A stretch of DNA of 57,410 nucleotides from Rhodobacterales bacterium (GTDB lineage: Bacteria > Pseudomonadota > Alphaproteobacteria > Rhodobacterales > Rhodobacteraceae). Each line of letters begins with the position of its first letter. Within the stretch, counting starts at the first letter, position 1. Both the position numbers and the translations under genes were made by a program. Of this stretch, positions 27,536 through 36,159 are shown one piece after another. Below the pieces are notes generated by a model that worked only from the letters and a program-made list of their open reading frames with translations, was not told the origin of the DNA and did not search any database. The stretch lies in assembly GCA_025362795.1 (NCBI GenBank), contig JANYFE010000002.1, forward strand, positions 1 through 57,410, written 5' to 3'.

Positions 27536-28135
27536 ATGCAGCAGACACCGCGCGACATCGAGCAGTTGATCGACATCATGGCCCGCTTGCCCGGTCTGGG
27601 GCCGCGTTCGGCGCGGCGGGCGGTGCTGGCGATGCTGAAAAAGCGCGAGGCGCTGATGGCGCCCTTGGCGCAGGCTTTGGCGGGCGTGGCCCTGTCGGCT
27701 CGGGACTGCCGGATCTGCGGCAATATTGGTACCTCTGACCTTTGTGCGATCTGTGCCGATGACACCCGCGCCAATGGCGAGATTTGCGTGGTCGAGGATG
27801 TCGCCGATCTGTGGGCATTGGAGCGCAGCCGCGCGTTCAGCGGCCGCTATCATGTGCTGGGCGGCACGTTGTCGGCGCTGGACGCGGTTGGGCCCGAGAA
27901 TTTGCGCATCCCGCAACTGCTGGACCGGATCGACACCGAAGGATTGCGCGAGGTCATTCTGGCGCTGAATGCCACGGTCGAAGGCCAGACCACCGCGCAT
28001 TACATTGCCGATGCGCTGGCGGGGGTGGCGGTCAAGATCAGCTCGCTGGCGCAGGGGGTGCCGATTGGCGGCGAGCTGGACTATCTGGACGACGGCACGA
28101 TCGGGGCGGCGCTGCGGGCGCGGCGCGGGGTCTAG
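27536..28135 (+). CDS. recR: Recombination protein RecR
   Basis: A 199-residue RecFOR-pathway protein for loading RecA at gaps. The N-terminal HhH motif ([11 protein letters not shown]) is at about 19-28, the C4 zinc site uses Cys58, Cys61, Cys70 and Cys73, and the TOPRIM domain begins at VVEDVADLW. The C-terminal [15 protein letters not shown] is intact. A small inverted repeat (28143-28160) follows the stop. Confidence 0.96.
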   Translation: MQQTPRDIEQLIDIMARLPGLGPRSARRAVLAMLKKREALMAPLAQALAGVALSARDCRICGNIGTSDLCAICADDTRANGEICVVEDVADLWALERSRAFSGRYHVLGGTLSALDAVGPENLRIPQLLDRIDTEGLREVILALNATVEGQTTAHYIADALAGVAVKISSLAQGVPIGGELDYLDDGTIGAALRARRGV

Positions 28136-28142
28136 GCCACCG

Positions 28143-28160
28143 CGCCGCGTCTTTGCGGCG
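28143..28160 (+). terminator. Possible terminator hairpin after recR
   Basis: CGCCGC and GCGGCG form a 6-bp stem around GTCTTT in the 31-bp gap between two converging genes. No clear U tract follows, so this is a weak call. Confidence 0.35.
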
Positions 28161-28166
28161 GCCGGA

Positions 28167-29804
28167 TCAGCCGAACAGGATTTGCGCGTCCAGCCCGGCG
28201 GTCGAGGTCACGTGCAGCAGGTGCAATTCTTCGGTGCCGAAATCCAGCACGACATGACCGTCGCGGATCTGGGCGAAATCGGCGATCACCTGTGCCGCCG
28301 ACATCAACGTCCCGCCCCACAGGTTAGCCCCCAGTTTCAGGAAGTCGTTGGCATGGAAGTCGGTGACCTTGTCCTTGCCACCGCCCATCGCAAAGACAAA
28401 ATCGTCGGCCCCCTTGTTGCCGGTCAGACTGTCGTCGCCACCGCCCCCCGCAAGGCTGTCGGCCCCTTTGCCGCCGCCCAGCCGGTTTGCCAGCGCGTTG
28501 CCGATCACGTGGTCGGACCCTTTGCCACCCACCGCATTCTCGATCATCGCGCCAAGGGCGATTGACAGGTTGTTGCTGAACCCGCCGACGCTGGAAAAAT
28601 GGCCGTCGTTCAGGTCGATCACCTGCGCCCCGCCAAAGCCTGACAGGTCCAGCGTATCATTGCCGGCCCCGTCCCAGATGCACATCAGCGGATCGGTGTT
28701 GACGGTAAAATCATAGGCACCGCCGACGGTGCTGTGGAACCCATAGGTGTCATCCCCCGCGCGGGTGGCGTGGTTCACGCCATACAATTGCTGCACGGCA
28801 AAGATGTCATACATCATCAGCGTGTCGGCATAGGTCTTGGGCGCATCAGGTTCGGTCGCCCGGGCGTGGAAATAGCTCATCACCGAGTATTGTTCGCTGT
28901 CCTGCATGAATTGCGCGGAATTGGCATAGGTGATGCTGACACCGGGCGCGGCGTTGTAATCGCCGGGATGCGCCAGACCCATCGCATGGCCCAGTTCGTG
29001 CAGAAAGACGAATTGCGAATAGGTGCCGAATTGCAGATCGGTGGTGCTGACATACTGGTCGTTCAGCCACAGATCGCCCGCATTTTTGCCCGACGCCTCT
29101 GACCCCGGATAATAGGCGAACGCGCCGGCGCCGTCTGTCGTCGAGGTATAGGCCCCCATCAGGATTGTTGCTTCGTTGGTGGTGCCGCCGGGATTGACCT
29201 CTTGAAAGACAATTCCGGCAACATCCGAATAATTGCCAAGCGCATATTTCGCGGCCGCATACTGGGCGGCAGTCAGTTGCGAAAACGGTGCATCATCGCC
29301 GCTGGCATCGCTGGCCGGGCCATCCGTCCGCAAGCCCCAGGTCACCACGACCGGCGTGTCGGGCGTGTCGGACCAGGATTTGCCGGGCCGGTAGATGATC
29401 GCGGCCCCAAGTTCGGTGCCATAGCTGGGGCGGTCACCTTCGGTCATCGACAGACCGTAGCTGCCATCAGGCGAAGACACCTTGGCATTGACCTCGACGT
29501 AGTAGACGCCAGAGGTGACGGCGGTGAAGGTCACGCTGGCAGACAGGCCCGCGCCGTTGTCATCGTCTTGCACCAGCACGCTGCCATCCGCGGCCCGCAG
29601 GAACAGTTCCGGATCGACCACACCGCTGCGAACGGCCCCGACGCCCACCGCACCAAAGCTGTAGGTGGTGCCCGCGGTCAGGGTGACGGCGATCCAGTCG
29701 CTTGTGCCCTGATCGAGATTGCCCCAGAACTCGTCGCCCGCCGACATGGAATACAAGGTGGTGGTCGCGGCCTCGGCATCCGCGCCTTCGATGATCGTGG
29801 TCAT
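28167..29804 (-). CDS. Secreted serralysin-like M10 metalloprotease with pre-peptidase and RTX domains
   Basis: A 545-residue protein. Residues about 15-120 form a PPC-like beta domain (LDQGTSDWIAVTLTAGTTYSFG). The protease domain carries the zinc site HELGHAMGLAH with His269, Glu270, His273 and His279, followed by a Met-turn in SVMSYF. The C-terminal serralysin region has RTX-like repeats (GGKGADSLAGGGGDDSLTG) that bind calcium and direct type I secretion without an N-terminal signal. The start at 29804 follows GGAG with 6-nt spacing, and an upstream in-frame ATG at 29894 is less likely. No type I secretion genes are in the window. It likely degrades extracellular protein. Confidence 0.9.
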   Translation of the reverse strand: MTTIIEGADAEAATTTLYSMSAGDEFWGNLDQGTSDWIAVTLTAGTTYSFGAVGVGAVRSGVVDPELFLRAADGSVLVQDDDNGAGLSASVTFTAVTSGVYYVEVNAKVSSPDGSYGLSMTEGDRPSYGTELGAAIIYRPGKSWSDTPDTPVVVTWGLRTDGPASDASGDDAPFSQLTAAQYAAAKYALGNYSDVAGIVFQEVNPGGTTNEATILMGAYTSTTDGAGAFAYYPGSEASGKNAGDLWLNDQYVSTTDLQFGTYSQFVFLHELGHAMGLAHPGDYNAAPGVSITYANSAQFMQDSEQYSVMSYFHARATEPDAPKTYADTLMMYDIFAVQQLYGVNHATRAGDDTYGFHSTVGGAYDFTVNTDPLMCIWDGAGNDTLDLSGFGGAQVIDLNDGHFSSVGGFSNNLSIALGAMIENAVGGKGSDHVIGNALANRLGGGKGADSLAGGGGDDSLTGNKGADDFVFAMGGGKDKVTDFHANDFLKLGANLWGGTLMSAAQVIADFAQIRDGHVVLDFGTEELHLLHVTSTAGLDAQILFG

Positions 29805-29996
29805 TGCTTGCTCCAATAGAACCGTACAAACGCAAACCGGTCTTGCAGAGCCCTGGGCGTCCCTGCTGCTTCCGGTTGCGGGCGACTGAACCACTTTGGC
29901 CGCGATCGGTCAACTCGGCGGCTGCCGAAATCGGGCCGGGGCGGGATGAGAGGCGCAGGCGAACACCGGCTGCCCATGCCGATCTTGCAAGCCGGA

Positions 29997-30020
29997 TGCC
30001 CGCGGGTTGCGGCGCGGGCA
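29997..30020 (-). terminator. Hairpin downstream of trcR
   Basis: TGCCCGCG and CGCGGGCA form a perfect 8-bp stem with an 8-nt loop, about 30 nt past the trcR stop on its strand. No U tract follows. It lies in the 244-bp gap before the metalloprotease gene. Confidence 0.4.
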
Positions 30021-30048
30021 CCCGGTTCAGGGGCAAGAGACGTGACGT

Positions 30049-30795
30049 TCAGTCTTCGTCATCCTCGTCGTCTTCGACAGTCGGCAGGTTGAAGAAGCTG
30101 TCGGCGTCCGAGAAATTGGCCGGCTTGTCTTCGCGGGCCTTTTCGTCGCGGGCGGCCTTGGTGAAAGCCTGCAGTCCCGAGGGCATTTTCGGCTCGTCGG
30201 GCATGCCCAGCGATTGTTCGGTGGACACCAGTTTACGGCGTTCGTCGTCGGTCATCACGACACCTTCGGAGGCTTTCTTGCGGGCGGCGGCCTGCACGGC
30301 GGTGTCAAGTTCGGTCTGCCTGCACAGGCCCAGCGCCACCGGGTCAATCGGCGTGATCTGGCTGATGTTCCAATGGGTGCGTTCGCGGATCGACAGGATG
30401 GTGGGTTTGGTGGTGCCGACCAGCTTGCCAACCGCGCCGTCGCTGAGTTCCGGGTGAAACTTCACCAGCCACAGGATCGCAGCGGGGCGGTCCTGCCGTT
30501 TGGACAGTGGCGTATAGCGCGGGCCACGCCGCTTTTCCTCGCCCACTGCGGAGGCAATGAATTTCAACTTCATCCGGTACAGGGGATCGGCCTGACCGCG
30601 TTCAATCTCGACCGGGTCAAGCTGGTTGTTGGCGACAGGATCGAAGCCTTTCACGCCGGTCGCCACATCGCCATCGGCAATGCCTTGCACTTCCAGCTCG
30701 TGCATCCCGCAGAAATCAGCGACCTGACGGAAGGTGAGCGTGGTGTTATCCACCAGCCAGACGGCGGTGGCCTTGGACATCAGCGGCTTTGTCAT
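30049..30795 (-). CDS. trcR: Cell-cycle transcriptional regulator TrcR (DUF1013 family)
   Basis: A 248-residue alphaproteobacterial regulator. The N-terminus (MSKATAVWLVDNTTLTFRQVADFCGMHELEVQGIADGD from residue 5) contains a predicted helix-turn-helix and is highly characteristic. The C-terminus is strongly acidic (VEDDEDDED). The family acts in cell-cycle-linked transcription in Caulobacter and relatives. It is transcribed divergently from the RNase T2 gene. A 17-bp perfect palindrome lies about 20 bp upstream of its start. Confidence 0.9.
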   Translation of the reverse strand: MTKPLMSKATAVWLVDNTTLTFRQVADFCGMHELEVQGIADGDVATGVKGFDPVANNQLDPVEIERGQADPLYRMKLKFIASAVGEEKRRGPRYTPLSKRQDRPAAILWLVKFHPELSDGAVGKLVGTTKPTILSIRERTHWNISQITPIDPVALGLCRQTELDTAVQAAARKKASEGVVMTDDERRKLVSTEQSLGMPDEPKMPSGLQAFTKAARDEKAREDKPANFSDADSFFNLPTVEDDEDDED

Positions 30796-30816
30796 CCCAT
30801 CACTCCTTTACAAATC

Positions 30817-30852
30817 TTTCCCGGACCGGGAAAACGGTGCGACCTGGGTCGC
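30817..30852. promoter_or_regulatory. Two adjacent palindromes between trcR and the RNase T2 gene
   Basis: TTTCCCGGACCGGGAAA (30817-30833) is a perfect palindrome with a one-base centre, and GCGACC-TG-GGTCGC (30839-30852) follows it. They lie in the 120-bp divergent region close to the trcR start. They could be operators, possibly autoregulatory, but this is not shown. Confidence 0.5.
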
Positions 30853-30915
30853 GGTAGTCTCGTTTTCGGGAAGTTGGGTGTCTATAATGCTGTTTCAGGG
30901 CGAGGGAAAGTGAAA

Positions 30916-31554
30916 ATGCGCTGGATTTATTGCATCATTCTGGCACTTTTCGCCGCTTTTCCGGCGCAGGCGCAGGGCGAAAGGGCCGGGACGTTCGACT
31001 ATTACGTCCTGTCGCTCAGCTGGTCGTCGAACTGGTGCGCGCTGACCGGCGACAATCGCGGTGATCCGCAATGCGCGGCGGGGCGGCATCTGACCTTCAC
31101 GCTGCACGGGATGTGGCCGCAGTTCGAGGCCGGGTATCCGTCCGACTGCCGCACGGTCGAACGCGATCCGTCGCGGGCGGATACCGCCGCTATGGCCGAT
31201 ATCATGGGCGGTTCGGGCGTTGCGTTTCACGAGTGGCAAAAGCATGGCCGCTGTTCAGGTCTGGCGGCGCAGGACTATTTCGCCACGATGCGACGGGCCT
31301 ATGGCTTGGTCACCATTCCACCGCTGTTCGCCAGGGTCAGCCGGGATTTGCGGGTGCCCGCTTCGGTGGTGCAGGATGCGTTTCTGGACAGCAATCCGCA
31401 GCTGACCGCGGATCAGGTCACAGTCACCTGCACCGGCCGGATGATCCAGGAGGTGCGGATTTGCCTGACCAAGGATCTGGCGCCCCGCACCTGTGCCGCC
31501 GACGTCGTGCGCGATTGCACGTTGCCGGATGCCGAACTGGACGCGGTGCGCTAA
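30916..31554 (+). CDS. Secreted ribonuclease T2 family protein
   Basis: A 212-residue endoribonuclease with a Sec signal peptide (MRWIYCIILALFAAFPAQAQ). Both active-site boxes are present: LHGMWPQ at 63-69 and HEWQKHG at 105-111, with catalytic His64, Glu106 and His110. It probably degrades RNA in the periplasm or outside the cell for nucleotide or phosphate salvage. A GTG two codons upstream is an alternative start, with GAGG about 4 nt before it. Confidence 0.92.
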   Translation: MRWIYCIILALFAAFPAQAQGERAGTFDYYVLSLSWSSNWCALTGDNRGDPQCAAGRHLTFTLHGMWPQFEAGYPSDCRTVERDPSRADTAAMADIMGGSGVAFHEWQKHGRCSGLAAQDYFATMRRAYGLVTIPPLFARVSRDLRVPASVVQDAFLDSNPQLTADQVTVTCTGRMIQEVRICLTKDLAPRTCAADVVRDCTLPDAELDAVR

Positions 31555-31580
31555 GGGATCAGGCCACGACGCGCGGCCTG

Positions 31581-32276
31581 TTACGGCCGCGCCGGAATAA
31601 CTGCACCACGCTGCACCGCGGGGCGGGCCAGGAACCGATCCAGATAGGCCACCACATTCTTGCGACCCGGCAGACCGGTGACGTCGCCCGCCTTGTAGAA
31701 ATCGCGCAAGGTGCGCAACCACGGCCCGATGGCAATATCGGCAATGGAGTATTCGCCCGCAATCCAGTCGCGCCCCTCCAGCGCCTGATCCAGCACTTTC
31801 AACAACCGCTCTGCCTCGGCCCGGTAGCGTTCCTTCGGGCGCGGGTCTTCGATGTCCTTGCCGGCAAAGACGTTGAAGAACCCGACCTGCCCGAACATCG
31901 GCCCGATGCCACCCATCTGGAACATCAGCCATTGCAGCACTTCATAGCGGTTGGCGGCTGGCAGCAACTTACCCGACTTTTCCGCAAGATAGATCAGGAT
32001 TGCCCCGCTTTCGAACAACGCCAGCGGCTTGCCGCCCGGTCCCACCGGATCCAGGATTGCGGGGATTTTATTGTTGGGATTCAAGCTGAGGAATTCCTGC
32101 GACATCTGGTCATTGGTGGCAAAGTTCACCAGATGCGCATCATAGGGCAGGCCCATCTCTTCCAGCGCAATCGAGACTTTCTGGCCATTCGGCGTGGGCA
32201 GCGAATACAGCTGGATCGCCGCCGGGTTGACCGGCGCCCAGCGTTTGGTGATCGGATAGGCGGCTAAAATGTCCAA
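31581..32276 (-). CDS. Glutathione S-transferase family protein
   Basis: A 231-residue protein with an N-terminal thioredoxin-like domain (LYSLPTPNGQKVSIALEEMGLPYDAH, then NKIPAIL and FESGAILIYLAEK for glutathione binding) and an all-helical C-terminal domain. The layout resembles the YfcG/YghU group, in which disulfide-bond reductase activity is known. The likely start is TTG at 32276 with AAGGAG 7 nt upstream. An upstream in-frame start at 32339 has less support. Confidence 0.9.
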   Translation of the reverse strand: MDILAAYPITKRWAPVNPAAIQLYSLPTPNGQKVSIALEEMGLPYDAHLVNFATNDQMSQEFLSLNPNNKIPAILDPVGPGGKPLALFESGAILIYLAEKSGKLLPAANRYEVLQWLMFQMGGIGPMFGQVGFFNVFAGKDIEDPRPKERYRAEAERLLKVLDQALEGRDWIAGEYSIADIAIGPWLRTLRDFYKAGDVTGLPGRKNVVAYLDRFLARPAVQRGAVIPARP

Positions 32277-32425
32277 ATTGGTGCTCCTTGCAGATTCTGT
32301 GGACAAGATAGGCGAAATTTCCCCGTGAAACAGGGGCACCGCTGTGCCATCATGCAGAGGGCTTGCGCATAAATGCAGGCCACAACCGGCGCCGGAATGG
32401 CCGCCATCCAGCAGGGACGTGAGAA

Positions 32426-32836
32426 ATGCTTAAAGAATTCAAGGATTTCATTGCCAAGGGCAATGTGATGGACCTTGCGGTCGGTATCATCATCGGCGCG
32501 GCGTTCACCGCCATTGTCAACTCGCTGGTGGGCGATTTGATCAACCCGATCATCGGCCTGATCCTTGGCGGGATCAATTTCTCGGACATGTTCATCGACC
32601 TGTCGGGCAAGGCTCCTGTCTCGCTGGCTGCGGCCAAAGATGCCGGCAACGCGGTCTTTGCCTACGGCGCCTTCATCACCGCGATCATCAATTTTCTGAT
32701 CGTGGCGTTTGTGGTGTTCATGCTGGTCAAGTCGGTGAACCGCATGATGCCCAAGGCCCCGGCTGCGCCGGCCGCGCCGACTGGCCCGACCGAACTGGAC
32801 GTGCTGAAGGACATTCTGGCTGCTGTGAAGAAGTAA
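32426..32836 (+). CDS. mscL: Large-conductance mechanosensitive channel
   Basis: A 136-residue inner-membrane channel that opens at hypo-osmotic shock. It has the N-terminal amphipathic segment ([20 protein letters not shown]), TM1 with the glycine/alanine pore motif ([15 protein letters not shown]), TM2 ([19 protein letters not shown]) and the cytoplasmic C-terminal helix. Length and motifs are normal. A strong hairpin follows the stop. Confidence 0.96.
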   Translation: MLKEFKDFIAKGNVMDLAVGIIIGAAFTAIVNSLVGDLINPIIGLILGGINFSDMFIDLSGKAPVSLAAAKDAGNAVFAYGAFITAIINFLIVAFVVFMLVKSVNRMMPKAPAAPAAPTGPTELDVLKDILAAVKK

Positions 32837-32853
32837 ACTGCGCGACCGAGCCC

Positions 32854-32881
32854 CCCCGGCAGCCCCAGAGGCCTGCCGGGG
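32854..32881 (+). terminator. Terminator after mscL
   Basis: CCCCGGCAG and CTGCCGGGG form a 9-bp stem with a 10-nt loop, followed by ATTGCTTT. It lies 18 bp past the mscL stop. Confidence 0.65.
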
Positions 32882-32946
32882 ATTGCTTTGCGCCGGATCA
32901 GCATCCGTGCTAATCTGAGACCGCCTTGGTCAGGTCAGGTGATGTG

Positions 32947-33330
32947 ATGGAACGCGCTGACGCACAAAGCCTTGATGTCAGGATGACATCGTTCGAAATC
33001 ACCGTGACTGCCGAAGTGGCGGCTACTATGGCAAGTCCGGCCATCCCGATCCTGACGGCGAAACTCACCCCATTTCTCGCCAAAGGCACCACCACCGGTG
33101 ACTGGTTTCCGATGTATTTCAGGGGCCAGCCGTCACCGCTGACCCTGAGCTGCACAAGCGACGAAGCGAACAGGGATTGTCACGACGACGATGCCGGCAA
33201 TATGTGGAAGATTGTCGCTGAGAATTTCGACCCGATCTTCCCGCTTTTCCGCACTACGATAAAGTTTGACATCGTGACGGATCACACCATCAGAATCGTG
33301 ATCACCCCGGCACCGCAGCAAATATTCTGA
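32947..33330 (+). CDS. Hypothetical protein
   Basis: A possible 127-residue protein with AGGTGA about 4 nt before the ATG. It contains a run of beta-type segments (FEITVTAEVAATMA, IKFDIVTDHTIRIVITP) and no membrane helix or signal. Codon use is similar to the neighbours, which is why I list it. I recognise no family, and an overlapping minus-strand frame exists, so it may not be real. It converges on ald. Confidence 0.4.
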   Translation: MERADAQSLDVRMTSFEITVTAEVAATMASPAIPILTAKLTPFLAKGTTTGDWFPMYFRGQPSPLTLSCTSDEANRDCHDDDAGNMWKIVAENFDPIFPLFRTTIKFDIVTDHTIRIVITPAPQQIF

Positions 33331-33362
33331 CGGACCGCCGGGATGATCTGGCAGCCTGGCCG

Positions 33363-34478
33363 TCACATCTTCAACGCCTCTGACGCCGTCGTGACCGGCA
33401 GACCCAGCGCCGCACCGACCGCCGCATAGGTCAGCTTCCCGGCATGGGTGTTCAGCCCGGCCAGCAGATGGCGATCCTCGGCGCAGGCCCGTTTCCAGCC
33501 CTTGTCGGCCAGTGCCAGCATGAACGGCATGGTCGCATTGCCCAATGCAAGCGTCGAGGTCCGTGCCACCGCACCGGGCATGTTCGCCACGCAATAGTGC
33601 ATGATGCCGTCCACCGCGTAGATCGGGTCTTGATGGGTGGTGGCGTGCGACGTCTCGAAACAGCCGCCCTGATCAATCGCCACATCCACCAGCGCCGCAC
33701 CGGGTTTCAGTTCGGACAATTGCGCCCGCGTGATCAGTTTGGGCGCGGCAGCCCCGGGGATCAGCACCGCGCCGATGATCAGATCGGCTTGCCGCGCCAG
33801 CTCGATGGTGGTGGCGGCGTCAGAATAGGCCGATTTGAACGTGCCACCGAACACATCATCCAGATAGCGCAGCCGGTTCACCGACCGGTCCAGCACGGTG
33901 ACATCCGCCCCCATCCCCGCCGCGATCTTGGCGGCGTGGGTTCCCACCACGCCACCACCCAGCACCAGCACGCGGGCCGGCAACACCCCCGGCACACCGC
34001 CCAGCAAGACGCCGCGCCCGCCATTGGCCTTTTGCAGCGTCCACGCCCCGACTTGCGGCGCAAGCCTGCCCGCCACCTCTGACATCGGCGCCAGCAGCGG
34101 CAGGCCACCGCGATCATCGGTCACGGTTTCATAGGCAATCGCCGTGACACCGGATTTCAGCAGGTCACGGGTCTGATCGGGATCGGGTGCCAGATGCAGA
34201 TAGGTGAACAGCACCTGACCTTCGCGCAGGCGGGCGCGTTCGACCGGCTGCGGTTCCTTGACCTTGACGATCATCTCTGCCGCGAACACCTCTGCCGCCG
34301 TGCCGACAATGACTGCGCCAGCCGCCGTATAATCCGCATCCGTGAAGCCTGCGCCGTTGCCTGCGCCGGTCTCCACAATCACCGCATGGCCGCGCAGCGC
34401 CGCCTCGCGCACCGCATTGGGCGTCATGCCAACCCGGAATTCCTGTGGCTTGATCTCTTTCGGGCAACCGATTTTCAT
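33363..34478 (-). CDS. ald: Alanine dehydrogenase
   Basis: A 371-residue NAD-dependent enzyme that interconverts L-alanine and pyruvate plus ammonia. Substrate-site residues Arg15 and Lys74 (VKVKEPQ) and catalytic His95 (YLHLA) are in place, and the NAD fold VLVLGGGVVGTHAAKIAAGMGADV is intact, as is VDVAIDQGGCFETS with the catalytic Asp. Length matches the family exactly. It is transcribed divergently from an Lrp-type regulator, the usual arrangement for ald control. Confidence 0.97.
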   Translation of the reverse strand: MKIGCPKEIKPQEFRVGMTPNAVREAALRGHAVIVETGAGNGAGFTDADYTAAGAVIVGTAAEVFAAEMIVKVKEPQPVERARLREGQVLFTYLHLAPDPDQTRDLLKSGVTAIAYETVTDDRGGLPLLAPMSEVAGRLAPQVGAWTLQKANGGRGVLLGGVPGVLPARVLVLGGGVVGTHAAKIAAGMGADVTVLDRSVNRLRYLDDVFGGTFKSAYSDAATTIELARQADLIIGAVLIPGAAAPKLITRAQLSELKPGAALVDVAIDQGGCFETSHATTHQDPIYAVDGIMHYCVANMPGAVARTSTLALGNATMPFMLALADKGWKRACAEDRHLLAGLNTHAGKLTYAAVGAALGLPVTTASEALKM

Positions 34479-34620
34479 GGCGTCTCTCCCAGTGGGAACC
34501 CTGTCCCTGTCGGGTAAGTTTCGCGCAGGCCATCCGCAAATTCTTTGAAACTTGGGTGGCATTTGGCGGAAATCTTGATAGATTATCGCGCAAATCTGTC
34601 TTTTCAACGTAGAAATCACC
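34479..34620. promoter_or_regulatory. Divergent ald-lrp promoter region
   Basis: A 142-bp region that is AT-rich in its right half, with repeated AAAT/ATTT-type tracts (for example GCAAATTCTTTGAAACTT and AAATCTTGATAGATT). Such tracts suit Lrp binding. Individual sites cannot be assigned by eye. Confidence 0.45.
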
Positions 34621-35085
34621 ATGCCCCAGCAATTCGACGCAACCGACCGCCGCATTCTGGCCGTGCTGCAAAAGCAGGGCCGCATCACCAATGCCGAATT
34701 GTCGGAGCTGGTGAACCTGTCGCCGTCGGCCTGCCACCGCCGGGTGCAGCGGCTGGAGGAGGATGGGGTTATTGCCGCCTATGTCGCCTTGCTGGACAAT
34801 CGCCGCATGGGTCGCCCCACGACGGTCTTTGTCGAGATCACCCTGCAGTCGCAGGCCGAAGACCTGCTGGACGCCTTTGAACGCGAGGTGGCGCGCGTGC
34901 CGGATATTCTGGAATGTCACCTGATGGCGGGGACGGCGGATTATCTGATCAAGATCATGGCCGAAGACACCGAAGATTTCGCCCGCATCCACCGCCAGTT
35001 CCTGTCGCGCCTGCCCGGCGTACGCCAGATGCAATCGTCGTTCGCCTTGCGCACCGTGGTGCAGACCACGGCGTTGGCGGTGTAG
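34621..35085 (+). CDS. Lrp/AsnC-family transcriptional regulator
   Basis: A 154-residue regulator. It has an N-terminal winged helix-turn-helix (DATDRRILAVLQKQGRITNAELSELVNLSPSACHRRVQRLEEDGVI) and a C-terminal RAM domain that binds amino acids and oligomerises. It sits divergently next to ald and probably activates it in response to alanine, as known for such pairs. It ends 4 bp from the converging LysR gene. Confidence 0.94.
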   Translation: MPQQFDATDRRILAVLQKQGRITNAELSELVNLSPSACHRRVQRLEEDGVIAAYVALLDNRRMGRPTTVFVEITLQSQAEDLLDAFEREVARVPDILECHLMAGTADYLIKIMAEDTEDFARIHRQFLSRLPGVRQMQSSFALRTVVQTTALAV

Positions 35086-35089
35086 CCGT

Positions 35090-36025
35090 CTAAAACGCCG
35101 CCATCACCGCTACTGCTGCCTTGTGATCCAGTTCTCCTTGCAGGAGCGGACGCAGAGAACGCAGTGCCTCGGCGGCAAAGCCCATGAATCGACGGACCGG
35201 AGCCAGGTTGTGGGCCTCGGGAGCGGCCACGATCCACCACGCGGTGGACATCTCGGGCAGCGGCGCGAAACAGCGCTGCAGTTCAGGAAAAAGATCGCCG
35301 GAAAGACACGGCAAAATCCCGATTCCCAGCCCGGCCTTGATCATCCCCGCCATGTTCGGCACCGAATTGCTGGTGCCGACGATGTCCGCAGCGTCGATCT
35401 GCGCCATGAAGATCTTCGACACGGACATTTGCGAGATCCCCGGCCCGTAGCCGATCACGCGCTGCCCCGCCATCTGCGCCAATCCATTCGGCGCGGCATG
35501 GGTGGCGGCGTAACCATGGCTGCAATACGCGGCCCAATATACATCCGGCAGGCCTATGCTGATCAGGGTGTCGCCCTCCAGCACGCCGCCCGCGCGAAAG
35601 GCAATGTCGGCCTCGCCCTTGGCCAGATCAAGTCGATGCTCCGCCGAGATATAGTCGAACCGCACTTCGGGGTGTTGACGGCGAAACCGCAGCGTCAGCG
35701 GTCCGACAAACATCGCCATAATCACTTCGGGCGCAGTGATGCGGATCACGCCGCTGATATTGCGCTTCAGCCGCCCTGCCTCGCCGTCCACCCTCAGCAC
35801 CGCCGCCTCGACCTGTCTGGCATGGGTCAGCAACACCTCGGCCTCGGGTGTCAGATGGCTGCCCCGCGCATCGCGGAAAAACAGGCCGACCCCCAGCGCA
35901 TGTTCCAAAGCATCCATCCGCCGCGTCACGGTAGTCTGGTTCAGGTTCAATTCCTTGGCCGCCGCCAGCGCCGAACCGCTGTGCGCGATGGCCAGAAATA
36001 TCCGCAGGTCGTTCCAGTCGAACAT
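35090..36025 (-). CDS. LysR-family transcriptional regulator
   Basis: A 311-residue regulator. The N-terminal helix-turn-helix runs from FDWNDLRIFLAIAHSGSALAAAKELNLNQTTVTRRMDALE, and the C-terminal co-inducer domain covers residues about 90-300. The start at MFDWND is used; a TTG at 36037 is an alternative. It is divergent from the sulfotransferase gene, the classical LysR arrangement, and two palindromes lie between them. Regulation of the sulfotransferase is inferred. Confidence 0.92.
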   Translation of the reverse strand: MFDWNDLRIFLAIAHSGSALAAAKELNLNQTTVTRRMDALEHALGVGLFFRDARGSHLTPEAEVLLTHARQVEAAVLRVDGEAGRLKRNISGVIRITAPEVIMAMFVGPLTLRFRRQHPEVRFDYISAEHRLDLAKGEADIAFRAGGVLEGDTLISIGLPDVYWAAYCSHGYAATHAAPNGLAQMAGQRVIGYGPGISQMSVSKIFMAQIDAADIVGTSNSVPNMAGMIKAGLGIGILPCLSGDLFPELQRCFAPLPEMSTAWWIVAAPEAHNLAPVRRFMGFAAEALRSLRPLLQGELDHKAAVAVMAAF

Positions 36026-36075
36026 CGCGGCACCCAAAGAACGTTCTGCGTTTCTGCATAACAGGAGTTCATTTG

Positions 36076-36109
36076 CCCGGATAGTCCGGGATCAAGAAGA
36101 ACGATCTTG
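36076..36109. promoter_or_regulatory. Candidate LysR operators between lysR and the sulfotransferase gene
   Basis: CCCGGA-TAG-TCCGGG (36076-36090) and CAAGA-N7-TCTTG (36093-36109) are perfect inverted repeats placed side by side in the 134-bp divergent gap. LysR-type proteins often bind two such neighbouring sites. Confidence 0.5.
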
Positions 36110-36159
36110 TCGTCCCAAGACAGATTTTAAAAACCACTTGGCTCAATCGGAGACGTCAG

